From Methanomicrobium sp. W14 (GTDB lineage: Archaea > Halobacteriota > Methanomicrobia > Methanomicrobiales > Methanomicrobiaceae): 64,000 bases of DNA. Below the pieces are notes generated by a model. That model did not search any database. It was not told the origin of the DNA and saw nothing but the letters and a program-made list of their open reading frames with translations. Both the position numbers and the translations under genes were made by a program. The stretch covers positions 372,001 to 436,000 of the forward strand of contig NZ_JAGGMM010000002.1 of assembly GCF_017875315.1 (NCBI RefSeq), in the 5' to 3' direction. Positions 1 through 8,671 of this stretch are shown piece after piece. How positions within the stretch are numbered: the first letter of the stretch is position 1; every line of letters begins with the position of its first letter.

Positions 1-62
1 TTTTGCGGTTTTTTTGCGTTGCAGAGGGTTTTAATCCTTATAGTTAAAAAAACCTGTCCGTT

Positions 63-2177
63 TCAGACACCCGGAGCCTTCTTTCCTGGTCCGGATGCCG
101 AAATTTTCTCTATAAATTCTGCGGGAGTAATTTTTGCAAGGTTTCTTACCTTTTCCATAAATGCCTCCTTCTTTTCAGGCACGAGGGCAATCTCGAGGAC
201 TTCCTCTATCTTTGTCACAGGAATTATCTCGACCATTTCCTTGTAGCGGTCCTCTATCAGGACGTCGTCAAGGTTTGACTCGGGTATTATTATCTTCTTT
301 ATTCCTGCTTTTGCCGCGGCCTCTATCTTGTATGTCGCACCGCCTATAGGAAGGACGTTTCCCCTTACTGAAAGGGAACCTGTCATAGCAATGTCCTGGC
401 GGACAGGAATCCCCTCAATTGCACTTATGACAGCTGTTGCGACACTGACTGACGCCGAATCTCCCTCTACACCGTTGTAAGTCCCGATGAACTGGATATG
501 TATGTCCATGAACCTTATGTCGCGGCCGGTAAACTTTTTCACTATAGCGCTTACGTTTTTGATGGACTCCTGTGCAATCTCCTTTAACATTCCTGTTGCG
601 ATGATTGTACCGGTTGCACCCTGTGTAGGTGTGGCTTCAGCCATGATGGGAAGGACCTGGCCCGAGTCGGCACCGACTACCGCAAGACCGTTTACACGGC
701 CCACCTGTGTTCCCTCAACGACCATAAGCTCATATTCACGGCTTCTCTTTGTATACTCGTCGGAGATCTGGTTTTCTACAGAGCGGGCGATTGACTTTGC
801 CTTAAGTACGTGATCGGTTGTCGTTACGGGGGAGTTGTCCTGGCGGGCCATGTCGCCTGCAACGCGGATTAGTCCGCCCATATCACGCAGCTTCAGCGTG
901 ATGTGGCCTTTTCTGTTGCTTCTGCGCCTCGCCTCACGCATTATCTCCTCTATTGCACCCTTGTCGAACGGGGGTATCTTTCCGTCGTTTTTGATTTCCT
1001 GTGCTATAAAGCGGATGAACTTTTTCTGGTTCTCTTCTGTGTCAGGCATTGAGTCCTGCATGTAAATCTCGTAACCGTATCCCCTGATACGTGAACGCAG
1101 TGCCGGGTGCATGTTTTCCATAGCGTCAAGGTTTCCCGCTGCAATCATTACGAATTTGCACGGCACAGGCTCGGTCTTTACCATTGCACCGCTTGAACGT
1201 TCACTCTGTCCTGTAATAGAAAATTCACCCTCCTGGAGAGCAGTCAGCAGGTTCTGCTGGGAATGTGCTGTAAGGGTGTTTATTTCGTCGATGAACAGAA
1301 CTCCTTTGTTTGCCTTGTGTATCGCTCCGGCTTCGACACGTTCGTGAGCCGGAGTTTCAAGACCTCCCGACTGGAAAGGGTCATGCCTTACGTCCCCGAG
1401 AAGTGCTCCCGCATGCGAACCTGTCCCGTCAAGGTAAGGGGCGTTTGAGCCTTTGTCGTTTGAGACGAGAAGTTTGGGAACCATAGCCTCCTCTTTAGGC
1501 CTTGAATACTGCAGGGCCATGAATATGAAGGCCGCACCTATAATTCCCATTAAAAGCTGCCCGGTAATTATAGCATACCCCATAATTCCGAATATCAGGA
1601 TCATTATTAGTGAATTTCTGGTCTGGGCACGCTTTCTTGCTTCAGCTTTGTGTGCAGCCACAATCTCTTTTCCGCGTCCCGCCTTTACCGTTCTTATTAT
1701 AGGGGTATTGGAATCTTCTGAATTCGGGTACACGAGTATGTCCTGAAGGTCCTCTTTCGGAAGGAGCTCGGCCATAGCCTTTGCAAGCATGGATTTGCCT
1801 GTCCCCGGAGTTCCTATCATCATTACATGGCGGCGCTGTATTGCTGCTTTTTTTATTACCTCTACAGCATGCTCCTGACCTATCACCTGATCTATAAGCC
1901 TTTTCGGGACTTCTATGTCAGACGAGGTCTCAATATTGTCAATCTCTATTTCTTCAAGTTTTAAGGGTGCCTTTTTTGGTTTGCTGTTCCCTTTTTCGCC
2001 CTCTACTGTAACCACAGGCGCATCATTTGCGCGTGGATTCTCCGGAGGGGTCTCAGTTGTCTTTGGAGCTGGGCCAGGACTTTCGCTGTCATTGCCGGTA
2101 TCAGGCTGATTAACAGGAATTTCCTCTTTTTCAGTCTCCTTTAAGTTAATATCCGTATATTTATCGTTATTTTCCAT
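63..2177 (-). CDS. lonB: Archaeal Lon protease (LonB), membrane-anchored
   Basis: ATP-dependent serine protease of the cytoplasmic membrane that degrades unfolded and regulatory proteins. Visible in the 704 residues: an acidic, Pro-rich N-terminal tail of about 85 residues; Walker A GTPGTGKS at about 122-129; two hydrophobic membrane segments inserted in the AAA+ domain (about residues 188-225), the hallmark of archaeal LonB; Walker B/sensor region LFIDEIN; and a C-terminal protease domain with the Ser of GDSASVSV and the Lys of ATYKIEAA as catalytic dyad. The tail makes it somewhat longer than usual. It is divergent from prs, and a TATA-like TTTAAGCA about 27 bp upstream suggests a leaderless transcript. 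An A-run at 44-52 gives a U-rich 3' end. Confidence 0.96.
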   Translation of the reverse strand: MENNDKYTDINLKETEKEEIPVNQPDTGNDSESPGPAPKTTETPPENPRANDAPVVTVEGEKGNSKPKKAPLKLEEIEIDNIETSSDIEVPKRLIDQVIGQEHAVEVIKKAAIQRRHVMMIGTPGTGKSMLAKAMAELLPKEDLQDILVYPNSEDSNTPIIRTVKAGRGKEIVAAHKAEARKRAQTRNSLIMILIFGIMGYAIITGQLLMGIIGAAFIFMALQYSRPKEEAMVPKLLVSNDKGSNAPYLDGTGSHAGALLGDVRHDPFQSGGLETPAHERVEAGAIHKANKGVLFIDEINTLTAHSQQNLLTALQEGEFSITGQSERSSGAMVKTEPVPCKFVMIAAGNLDAMENMHPALRSRIRGYGYEIYMQDSMPDTEENQKKFIRFIAQEIKNDGKIPPFDKGAIEEIMREARRRSNRKGHITLKLRDMGGLIRVAGDMARQDNSPVTTTDHVLKAKSIARSVENQISDEYTKRSREYELMVVEGTQVGRVNGLAVVGADSGQVLPIMAEATPTQGATGTIIATGMLKEIAQESIKNVSAIVKKFTGRDIRFMDIHIQFIGTYNGVEGDSASVSVATAVISAIEGIPVRQDIAMTGSLSVRGNVLPIGGATYKIEAAAKAGIKKIIIPESNLDDVLIEDRYKEMVEIIPVTKIEEVLEIALVPEKKEAFMEKVRNLAKITPAEFIEKISASGPGKKAPGV

Positions 2178-2202
2178 TGACAGGTATACCTCTTTCTAAA
2201 CG

Positions 2203-2241
2203 ATAGTGCTTAAATGATTCATTCGTGATAGTTTAAGTACT
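2203..2241. promoter_or_regulatory. Divergent lonB/prs promoter with mirrored TATA boxes
   Basis: A 10-bp inverted repeat with one mismatch (2205-2214 and 2232-2241) supplies a TTTAAGCA box on the minus strand and a TTTAAGTA box on the plus strand. Each lies about 26-30 bp from its start codon (lonB 2177, prs 2262), which is the archaeal TATA to start-site distance, so both messages are probably leaderless. A shared operator on the same repeat is possible. Confidence 0.5.
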
Positions 2242-2261
2242 TTCTAGATTAGGTAATTATA

Positions 2262-3107
2262 ATGAAAATTCTCTGCAACGAAAAATCACAGGTTTTAGCC
2301 GGAAAAACGGCTTTGGCGACCGGGCTTGAGCTTGTCGCGACCGACTTTAAGAAGTTTCCGGACGGGGAGCTGTATTTAAAGACAGGAAAAACGGATGAAG
2401 AGACTGTAATCATTTCAAGTGTGACGGACAGTGATTCTTTTATCCAGACTCTTCTCCTTGCCGATGCATGTGAGGACTCAGAAGTGACGCTTGTATTGCC
2501 CTACATGGGATATGCAAGGCAGGACAAGAGGTTTAATGAGGGTGAGGCAATAAGTGCACGTGCGATTGCAAGGGCTCTTTCGGAAGGAGTCAGCAGGGTG
2601 TACACGATAAATACTCATGAAACGGACAACCTTTCGTTCTTCAGGGTGCCCGCAGAAGACCTCTCGCTGGCGCCTTATATGGGAGAATACATAAAAACTC
2701 TCGGCCTTGACGACCCCCTGATTCTTGCTCCTGATGCGGGTGCCGCCGTTTTTGCGAAATCTGTTGCCGAGAAGGTGCATTTTGACTGCGATCACTTAAG
2801 CAAGACGCGCCATTCCGGGACCGAGGTCACAATGCAGCCAAAGGAGCTTGATGCCTCCGGCAGGAGCGTCGTCATAGTTGATGACATAATATCGACAGGG
2901 GGAACGCTTGCAACTGCCTCAAAAATGCTTATGATGCAGGGTGCAGTCAGTGTCCATGCGGCATGCGTCCACGGGGTTTTTTCAGGCGGCGGGTATGCAA
3001 AGCTCTATTCTGCAGGAGTGAAATCCATAGTGTCAAGCGATACCATCGAATCGGCATCAAGCAGAATTTCAGCGGCTGAATGTATAAAAAATGCTGTACT
3101 TTCATAA
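2262..3107 (+). CDS. prs: Ribose-phosphate pyrophosphokinase (PRPP synthase)
   Basis: Makes 5-phosphoribosyl 1-pyrophosphate from ribose 5-phosphate and ATP for purine, pyrimidine, His and Trp synthesis. The 281-residue protein has the family's tandem phosphoribosyltransferase folds. Visible signatures are the N-terminal KFPDGELY segment, the YARQDKRF catalytic flexible loop, and the PRPP-binding loop VIVDDIISTGGT near residue 207. Length fits the short archaeal class. Nob1 follows 3 bp downstream, so the two are co-transcribed, and a second PRPP-fold gene (gfcR-like) follows. Confidence 0.96.
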   Translation: MKILCNEKSQVLAGKTALATGLELVATDFKKFPDGELYLKTGKTDEETVIISSVTDSDSFIQTLLLADACEDSEVTLVLPYMGYARQDKRFNEGEAISARAIARALSEGVSRVYTINTHETDNLSFFRVPAEDLSLAPYMGEYIKTLGLDDPLILAPDAGAAVFAKSVAEKVHFDCDHLSKTRHSGTEVTMQPKELDASGRSVVIVDDIISTGGTLATASKMLMMQGAVSVHAACVHGVFSGGGYAKLYSAGVKSIVSSDTIESASSRISAAECIKNAVLS

Positions 3108-3110
3108 TCT

Positions 3111-3572
3111 ATGACTGTAAAAATACTTGATTCATCATTTTTCTTCGTTGATATTCCTGTTGAGGGAAACTCTTTTGCCGTTCCGTCATCTGTTAAGTCT
3201 GAGCTTAAGGATTTACTGGCTAAATCAAAATTTGACGCCATGGAGGAGAAAGGCCTTTTTGTTGCGGAGCCTTCAAAAAATTCACGGAAAAAAGCCGAGG
3301 CAGCAGCTGAAAAATCCGGTGACCTCGGTGTTTTGTCGCAGACCGACCTTGATGTTGTAGCCCTTGCCCTCGAGACGGGTGGTGAAGTAGTAACAGACGA
3401 CTATGCCCTGTCAAATACTGCACAAACACTTGGAATAACTGTCATTCCCCTGCAGCAGAGGGCGGCAAAAAAGAGAAAATGGAAATTTAAGTGTACAGGT
3501 TGCGGTAAATATCATGACAGCCCCGGTTTCTGCGATGTCTGCGGTGCAGAGATCAAAAGAATGTTTAAGTGA
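3111..3572 (+). CDS. Endoribonuclease Nob1 (PIN domain plus zinc ribbon)
   Basis: Ribosome-assembly nuclease that matures the 3' end of 16S rRNA in archaea. The 153 residues show an N-terminal PIN fold beginning VKILDSSFFF with the first acidic residue. Further acidic residues lie in SQTDLDVVALA and VVTDDYALS (about 78-105). A basic linker leads to a C-terminal zinc ribbon CTGCGKYH...CDVCGAEIK (about 126-148). This is the standard archaeal Nob1 layout. It starts 3 bp after prs and overlaps nothing; the gfcR-like start lies 22 bp downstream. Confidence 0.92.
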   Translation: MTVKILDSSFFFVDIPVEGNSFAVPSSVKSELKDLLAKSKFDAMEEKGLFVAEPSKNSRKKAEAAAEKSGDLGVLSQTDLDVVALALETGGEVVTDDYALSNTAQTLGITVIPLQQRAAKKRKWKFKCTGCGKYHDSPGFCDVCGAEIKRMFK

Positions 3573-3594
3573 TAAAATAAATAATCCTAAATAT

Positions 3595-4215
3595 ATGTCA
3601 TCCCTTGACGAACTTATTGAGAAGGCAAAGAATCTCCATTCCGAAGGGAGAAGTTCAAGCCAGATCGCTGACGAGATGAGTCTTTCAATAGAGACGGTGA
3701 CATGGCTTTTGACCCAGCAGAAAGGTGAAAAAGCGGCACCAAAGGATATAGTAATAGACTGGTCGTCCATAAGCGGTCATGCGGACATGCTCAGGGATGC
3801 ATCGCTGATGCTTCTCAAAAGATTTATTCATGCCCAGGAGGAGAGCATGCCTGACGAGTGCGAGGAAAATTTTCCAGACGTAATAATAGGAGTCGCACAT
3901 TCGGGAATACCTATTGCAGCCATGATCGCAAGTGAATCAGACTGCCTCTTTACAATGTTTCACCCGAAAAAGCACGCAACGGGTGATAAGCCGACTGGTT
4001 CTCTCAACAGCAGTTTTGCAGACGTTTTGGGCAGGAAATGTCTTATCGTCGATGACGTGATAACGAGCGGAAATACTGTTGCAGAGGCAGTATCCGTCGT
4101 AAGAAACCATGGAGGTATACCTATAGGAATATGTACGCTCTTCGACAAACTTGGCATAAGCGAGACCGCCGGGGTGCCTGTATATTCTCTTGTGAAGGTG
4201 AGCAGAATAGACTGA
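3595..4215 (+). CDS. gfcR: GfcR-type transcriptional regulator (orotate phosphoribosyltransferase-like)
   Basis: The N-terminal ~50 residues form a helix-turn-helix (EGRSSSQIADEMSLSIETV), followed by a type I phosphoribosyltransferase fold with the PRPP loop CLIVDDVITSGNTVAEA. This pairing defines the archaeal GfcR family, known in haloarchaea as a sugar-metabolism regulator that may sense a phosphoribosyl ligand. The open frame extends upstream to 3514 inside nob1, but the ATG at 3595 starts exactly at the HTH and is preferred. The neighbouring prs suggests that PRPP-linked regulation is possible, though that is inference. The target genes are not visible here. Confidence 0.8.
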   Translation: MSSLDELIEKAKNLHSEGRSSSQIADEMSLSIETVTWLLTQQKGEKAAPKDIVIDWSSISGHADMLRDASLMLLKRFIHAQEESMPDECEENFPDVIIGVAHSGIPIAAMIASESDCLFTMFHPKKHATGDKPTGSLNSSFADVLGRKCLIVDDVITSGNTVAEAVSVVRNHGGIPIGICTLFDKLGISETAGVPVYSLVKVSRID

Positions 4216-4243
4216 AAAGTCCTTTTATGGAGAGATTAAGGAA

Positions 4244-4696
4244 ATGTCATTAATAGATGTCGTGGTATTCGAGATGAACGGCACATACTACGCACTTGAT
4301 ATAAATCTTACCCGTGAAATCGTTGAATTCATGGAGATTACTCCAGTTCCCCGTATGCCTGAGTACATTGCCGGAATACTCAATCTCAGGGGAGAGATAA
4401 CGAAGATAATCAACCTGAACAAAGTACTCGAAATACCGGAAAGCCATACCGGGGAGAGCAGAAAAATAATCATTCTGACTTCTGAAGAGTCGGGCGGCTC
4501 CAGGATGGGTATTATAGTTGACAATGTGAGAAGCGTCATCCAGATAGACGGGGATGCGGTTGAGCACATGGATGATGCGATTACAAAGGAAGCTTATCTG
4601 AAGGGTATTATCAAGCAGAAGTCTGATTCCGAAGACGACAGGCTTATAATATGGATTGACCTGGAAAAAATCCTCTCAGACCTTAAGATAAGTTAG
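4244..4696 (+). CDS. cheW: Chemotaxis coupling protein CheW
   Basis: Single-domain CheW of 150 residues, the adaptor that links methyl-accepting receptors to the CheA kinase. It starts VVFEMNGTYYALDI and carries the family core VPRMPEYIAGILNLRGEIT (about 38-57) and the IIVDNVRSVIQI strand region. An SD-like GGAGAG lies just upstream of the ATG at 4244. No other chemotaxis gene is in the window, so this is an isolated copy. Whether it serves a complete chemotaxis system elsewhere cannot be judged here. Confidence 0.93.
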   Translation: MSLIDVVVFEMNGTYYALDINLTREIVEFMEITPVPRMPEYIAGILNLRGEITKIINLNKVLEIPESHTGESRKIIILTSEESGGSRMGIIVDNVRSVIQIDGDAVEHMDDAITKEAYLKGIIKQKSDSEDDRLIIWIDLEKILSDLKIS

Positions 4697-4910
4697 CCGC
4701 AGCCAGTCCGGAAAAGGATTCATTTTTTATATTCAGGCATTCCCTGCATAAATATTTCTTATTTTATCAGCGGGGTCATCGGGCGGAACCAGAGTTTTTT
4801 TCTGAAAAATTTCTCTTAAAAAGCGATTTCAATTTTTATGACCCGCTTTTTCACCTCATTTTTTATGTATCCCTTTACACGCATGCGTACTGAATTTTCA
4901 TTATAGAAAT

Positions 4911-4920
4911 GTATATATAG
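4911..4920 (+). promoter_or_regulatory. TATA box of the thermosome gene
   Basis: GTATATATAG lies about 28 bp upstream of a predicted start site near 4940. The SD GAGGAG at 4954-4959 then precedes the ATG at 4969. The 4697-4910 stretch upstream holds no other recognisable feature. Confidence 0.6.
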
Positions 4921-4968
4921 AATCACAATTCCACATTTATGGAGAATCTAATAGAGGAGTATCTGCAT

Positions 4969-6564
4969 ATGTTAGCAGGACAGCCAATAGTAATTTTACG
5001 TGATAATGTTGAGGAAACAAGCGGAATGGAGGCTCAGCACTCAAATATTATGGCATGCAAAGCCATAGCGGGTGCTGTAAGGACAACTCTAGGTCCGCGT
5101 GGTATGGATAAAATGCTTGTATCACCGTCAGGTGATGTGGTCATCACAAACGACGGAGCGACTATTCTTCATGAACTTTCTGTCGAGCACCCTGCAGCAA
5201 AGATGGTGGTATCGGTTGCAGAGGCCCAGGATGATGAAGTCGGAGACGGTACTACAACTGCGACCATCTTTATCGGGGCACTTATGGAAGAGGCCGAAAT
5301 CCTCCTGAAAAAAGGAGTACATCCCACTATAATAGCAAAAGGATACAACCTCGGAATGCGGAAGGCTCTTGAGGTTTTAAAGGAGAACGCTATCAGTGCA
5401 GGCCCTGAAAACAAGGACATACTTGTAAAAGTTGCAGAGACGGCAGTTACCGGAAAGTCCATCGAGTCGATGAGGGAGAGCATTACAAAGATTATTGTCG
5501 ATGCTGTTCTTGATGTTATCCAGAAAGATGAGGCAGGGAAGATAACCGTAGACGAGGATGACGTAAGAATAAAGACAATCGTCGGTGACAGCCTTGACCA
5601 GGCTGAGCTTGTAACCGGATTTGTAATCGACAAGACGCGTTGCGATGTTGGTATGCCAAAAAAGGTTGAAAATGCGGTAATCGCCCTGATTTCCCAGCCT
5701 CTTGAGATAAAGAAGACGGAAACAAAGTCTAAGATTAAGATAACGTCAGCCGAGCAGGTCGATGCTTTCTCCCAGAAGGAAAAGGAGAACCTGAAGGTCT
5801 TTGCCGACAAGATAAAGGCATCCGGTGCAAATGTTGTCCTGTGCCAGAAAGGCATCGCAGACGCTGTCCAGTACTTCCTTTCCCACGAGAATATCCTTGC
5901 AATCCAGGACGTTCCTGAAAAGGACATGAAGGCATTCTCACGTGCCCTCGGTGCAACTATTGTAACCTCTGTCAATGACCTTGATGACTCCGTATTCGGA
6001 AACGCGGAGCTTGTAGAGGAATTAAAGGATATCAAGGCAACGAAGTTCACGGGCTGCAAAAACGGAAAGACCGTGAGTATTCTCATAAAGGGATCAAACC
6101 AGATATTCGTAGACGAGCTCGAACGTGCGGCATACGACGGTGTGCGTGTGGTGATGGACGCACTCGAAGACGGTCTTTTCGTCGTCGGTGCAGGAGCTAT
6201 TGACACCGAATTAAATCTTAGGATTTCAGAGTATGCACCTACGGTCGGCGGAAGGATTCAGCTTGCAATCGAGTCGTTTGCAAAAATATTCGAGACAATT
6301 CCAAACACCCTTGCTGAAAACTCCGGTCATGACCCGATAGACATACTTGTGGACTTAAAGGCAGAGCATTCATCAGGCAAAAAGCATGCAGGAGTCAATG
6401 TATACACAGGAAAAGTCGCCGACATGTATGAAGGCGGCGTAATCGAGCCGATGCGTGTAAAAAAGCAGGCAATTGAGAGTGCGTCAGAGACAGCGTCTCT
6501 TTTAATCCGTGTGGACGACATGATGGTCTCAAAGTCGGCTGCACAGATGGCAAGAAGTCACTGA
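4969..6564 (+). CDS. thsA: Thermosome subunit (group II chaperonin)
   Basis: Subunit of the archaeal group II chaperonin, an ATP-driven double-ring folding machine of the cytosol. Diagnostic motifs are [30 protein letters not shown] (ATP site) and [11 protein letters not shown] near residue 400. The frame opens at an ATG at 4939, but homologues begin MLAGQPI. The ATG at 4969 has a GAGGAG SD nine bases upstream, so it is chosen (531 residues). The C-terminus lacks the Gly-Met-rich tail of some paralogues. A TATA box at 4911 fits a stand-alone transcript. The long minus-strand ORF within it is a shadow. Confidence 0.95.
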   Translation: MLAGQPIVILRDNVEETSGMEAQHSNIMACKAIAGAVRTTLGPRGMDKMLVSPSGDVVITNDGATILHELSVEHPAAKMVVSVAEAQDDEVGDGTTTATIFIGALMEEAEILLKKGVHPTIIAKGYNLGMRKALEVLKENAISAGPENKDILVKVAETAVTGKSIESMRESITKIIVDAVLDVIQKDEAGKITVDEDDVRIKTIVGDSLDQAELVTGFVIDKTRCDVGMPKKVENAVIALISQPLEIKKTETKSKIKITSAEQVDAFSQKEKENLKVFADKIKASGANVVLCQKGIADAVQYFLSHENILAIQDVPEKDMKAFSRALGATIVTSVNDLDDSVFGNAELVEELKDIKATKFTGCKNGKTVSILIKGSNQIFVDELERAAYDGVRVVMDALEDGLFVVGAGAIDTELNLRISEYAPTVGGRIQLAIESFAKIFETIPNTLAENSGHDPIDILVDLKAEHSSGKKHAGVNVYTGKVADMYEGGVIEPMRVKKQAIESASETASLLIRVDDMMVSKSAAQMARSH

Positions 6565-6854
6565 AAAGACCTTTTAATAAATAACCAAAATCTCTATTTT
6601 TATCTTTAAATCCTGTTTCGGGGAACGGTTGCTGAAAAATCATCCAACAAATTGTCTGTCAAAAAATCATATGAACTGTCTGGCTGATTTTCAATGTCTT
6701 GGAAGAGCACTGAATAGTCAACCATGGAGTTAAACGGTGTAACCGGAATTATTAAACTCATATATATTGAATATCCGCAGACGTCTCATGCAGTTGTAAA
6801 AATAAAAAATGTTTGGATGCATTTTTGAATATACGTAAAGGAGACTAAACTTAA

Positions 6855-7283
6855 ATGATAAAAAAAGAAATTATGGCATTTTTAATGCTCTTATCCGTTG
6901 CAGCTGCACTTTGCATACCGGCTTCTGCGATATCGGCGGACCTGTTTACAAAGGACAAAAACGTCCTGAGTGGTGGCAAAGCCTGCATCGTAGCAACAGT
7001 TACAGATGAAAACGGAAATCCCGTTTCAGGCAGGAACGTTTATTTTTTCAATAATGCCAGAACCGGAGATTTCAGCGCTGACGAGGTAATCGGACAGGTC
7101 GAAACAGATGAAGACGGTATTGCAGTACTGAATGTTTCCCTAATTTATGACGGGGAGAATACCGGAAATGTATTTTTGGGGTGCGCCACGTACGACGATG
7201 AAACAGGACTGAATTCTTTTTCATCTCATATAATGATAACAGTAACAAATCCGGACCCTTATTATGAAGAAACTGAAGATTAG
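6855..7283 (+). CDS. Secreted protein with one Ig-like (Big_1-type) domain
   Basis: 142 residues with a clear signal peptide (MIKKEIMAFLMLLSVAAALC, cleavage likely near PASA). One beta-sandwich follows, of the invasin/Big_1 kind: VSVTVTDENGNPVSGRNVYF-like strands (VATVTDENGNPVSGRNVYF in part) and VETDEDGIAVLNVSL. It ends in an acidic tail. An SD AAGGAGA lies at 6838-6844 and a TATA-like CATATATATT at about 6756-6765. Its function is unknown; a small cell-surface or S-layer-associated protein is inferred from the architecture only. Confidence 0.7.
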   Translation: MIKKEIMAFLMLLSVAAALCIPASAISADLFTKDKNVLSGGKACIVATVTDENGNPVSGRNVYFFNNARTGDFSADEVIGQVETDEDGIAVLNVSLIYDGENTGNVFLGCATYDDETGLNSFSSHIMITVTNPDPYYEETED

Positions 7284-7337
7284 GCCAGGAATTTATTTCT
7301 TGTATCCTTTTAAGAGATGAAAGGCCGGATATTTTTT

Positions 7338-7541
7338 CTATCCGCGTGATGAGGTGGTGACAATCAGGTATTCCGTCTCCTCTGCTGTTTCGTCTTCAGG
7401 TACAGGCACGCCTTCTTTGAATATAAGAACGGTATCCGGCAGAATATTGTTTTTCAACAGCAGGCCAGAGATTAGTTCTCCGTCATCGAAATTCTCTTCA
7501 ACCCGCTTTTTTTCACGTTTTAAGGACAGTACACACTTCAT
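7338..7541 (-). CDS. Small beta-grasp protein, ThiS/MoaD-like
   Basis: 67 residues with the ThiS/MoaD length and strand pattern: GLLLKNNILPDTVLIFKEG followed by VPVPEDETAEETEYLIV. This resembles the segment of sulfur carriers and SAMP-like modifiers leading to the C-terminal tail. The family normally ends in Gly-Gly, which is adenylated and thiolated, but this protein ends TSSRG, with only one terminal Gly. It may therefore be processed differently or be a non-carrier relative. It stands alone between a secreted protein and ilvC. The family assignment is moderately certain. Confidence 0.6.
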   Translation of the reverse strand: MKCVLSLKREKKRVEENFDDGELISGLLLKNNILPDTVLIFKEGVPVPEDETAEETEYLIVTTSSRG

Positions 7542-7610
7542 AAATTCCGTAAAAAAATAGTATTTTGTTATCTTATGAGGTTTTCGGGCAATGATTCTTG
7601 TCTATATTTT

Positions 7611-8603
7611 TCAGTCCTTTTTGAACTGCGGCATCATTGAGCGAATTTCAGCACCGACTTTCTCTATCAGGTGTCCCTCGGCATCGCGGGTCAGGGCGTT
7701 GAAGACAGGTCTGTTTACCAGATTCTCAAGCATCCACTCCTTTGCGAATTCACCTGACTGGATTTCACTTAGTATTTCCTCCATTGCTTCGTAGGACTCC
7801 TCGCCGATTACACGCGGGCCGCGTGTGAGGTCGCCATACTTTGCGGTGTTTGAGATTGAGCTGCGCATGTTTGTGAACCCGCCCTCGTATATCAGGTCGA
7901 CGATAAGCTTCATCTCGTGCAGGACTTCCAGGTATGCCATCTCAGGAGCGTATCCTGCACCGACAAGCGTCTCAAAACCAGCCTTGATGAGTGATGTGAC
8001 TCCTCCGCATAGTACTGCCTGTTCTCCGAACAGGTCGGTTTCCGTCTCTTCCCTGAACGTCGTCTCAAGAACTACGGCACGTGTGGCACCGATTCCCTTT
8101 GCGTATGCAAGGGCTGTCTTCTTTGCGTCTCCTGTATAGTCCTGTGCAACTGCAATGAGTGCAGGAACCCCATTTCCTTCCTCAAAGGTCCTTCTTACCA
8201 TGTGGCCAGGTCCTTTCGGGGCTACCATGATTACGTCGACGTTTGCCGGCGGTACAATCTGGTTGTAGTGGATATTGAAGCCGTGTGAGAACATAAGGCA
8301 TTTGCCTTCCGAAAGGTAAGGCATTATTTCTTTTTTGTATATTGCAGCCTGCGTCTCGTCCGGGGTAAGGATCATGATGATGTCAGCGGATTTTGCGGCG
8401 TCGCAGACATCGAATACCTCGAAACCGTCTTTTACAGCCAGCTCTTTGCTCTTGCCTGGTCTTATGCCTATAATGACGTTGAGGCCGCTGTCCTTAAGGT
8501 TTAAGGACTGTCCTCTTCCCTGTGAACCGTATCCGATTACAGCTATCTTTTTGCCTGAGATGTTTCCAAGATCCGCGTCGGATTCATAGTATTTTTCCAT
8601 CAT
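7611..8603 (-). CDS. ilvC: Ketol-acid reductoisomerase
   Basis: Converts 2-acetolactate or 2-aceto-2-hydroxybutyrate to the dihydroxy acid with NAD(P)H and Mg2+, the second common step of valine and isoleucine synthesis. It is the class I short form (about 330 residues), with GYGSQGRG as nucleotide loop, [17 protein letters not shown], and metal-binding acidic residues in [14 protein letters not shown]. The frame opens at 8618, but homologues begin at MEKYYESD; the ATG at 8603 follows an AAGGGA SD and is preferred. It lies 68 bp downstream of leuA on the same strand. Confidence 0.96.
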   Translation of the reverse strand: MMEKYYESDADLGNISGKKIAVIGYGSQGRGQSLNLKDSGLNVIIGIRPGKSKELAVKDGFEVFDVCDAAKSADIIMILTPDETQAAIYKKEIMPYLSEGKCLMFSHGFNIHYNQIVPPANVDVIMVAPKGPGHMVRRTFEEGNGVPALIAVAQDYTGDAKKTALAYAKGIGATRAVVLETTFREETETDLFGEQAVLCGGVTSLIKAGFETLVGAGYAPEMAYLEVLHEMKLIVDLIYEGGFTNMRSSISNTAKYGDLTRGPRVIGEESYEAMEEILSEIQSGEFAKEWMLENLVNRPVFNALTRDAEGHLIEKVGAEIRSMMPQFKKD

Positions 8604-8671
8604 TTTTTGTCCCTTCATTTTTTAGTTAAAAATTGTCTGATATCATCCATAAACAATTGGGTTAAATAAGG

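Noticed and set aside
5169-6206. 345-codon minus-strand frame within the thermosome gene
   Set aside because: Antisense shadow of a strongly conserved gene; Ser/Phe-rich composition and no SD.
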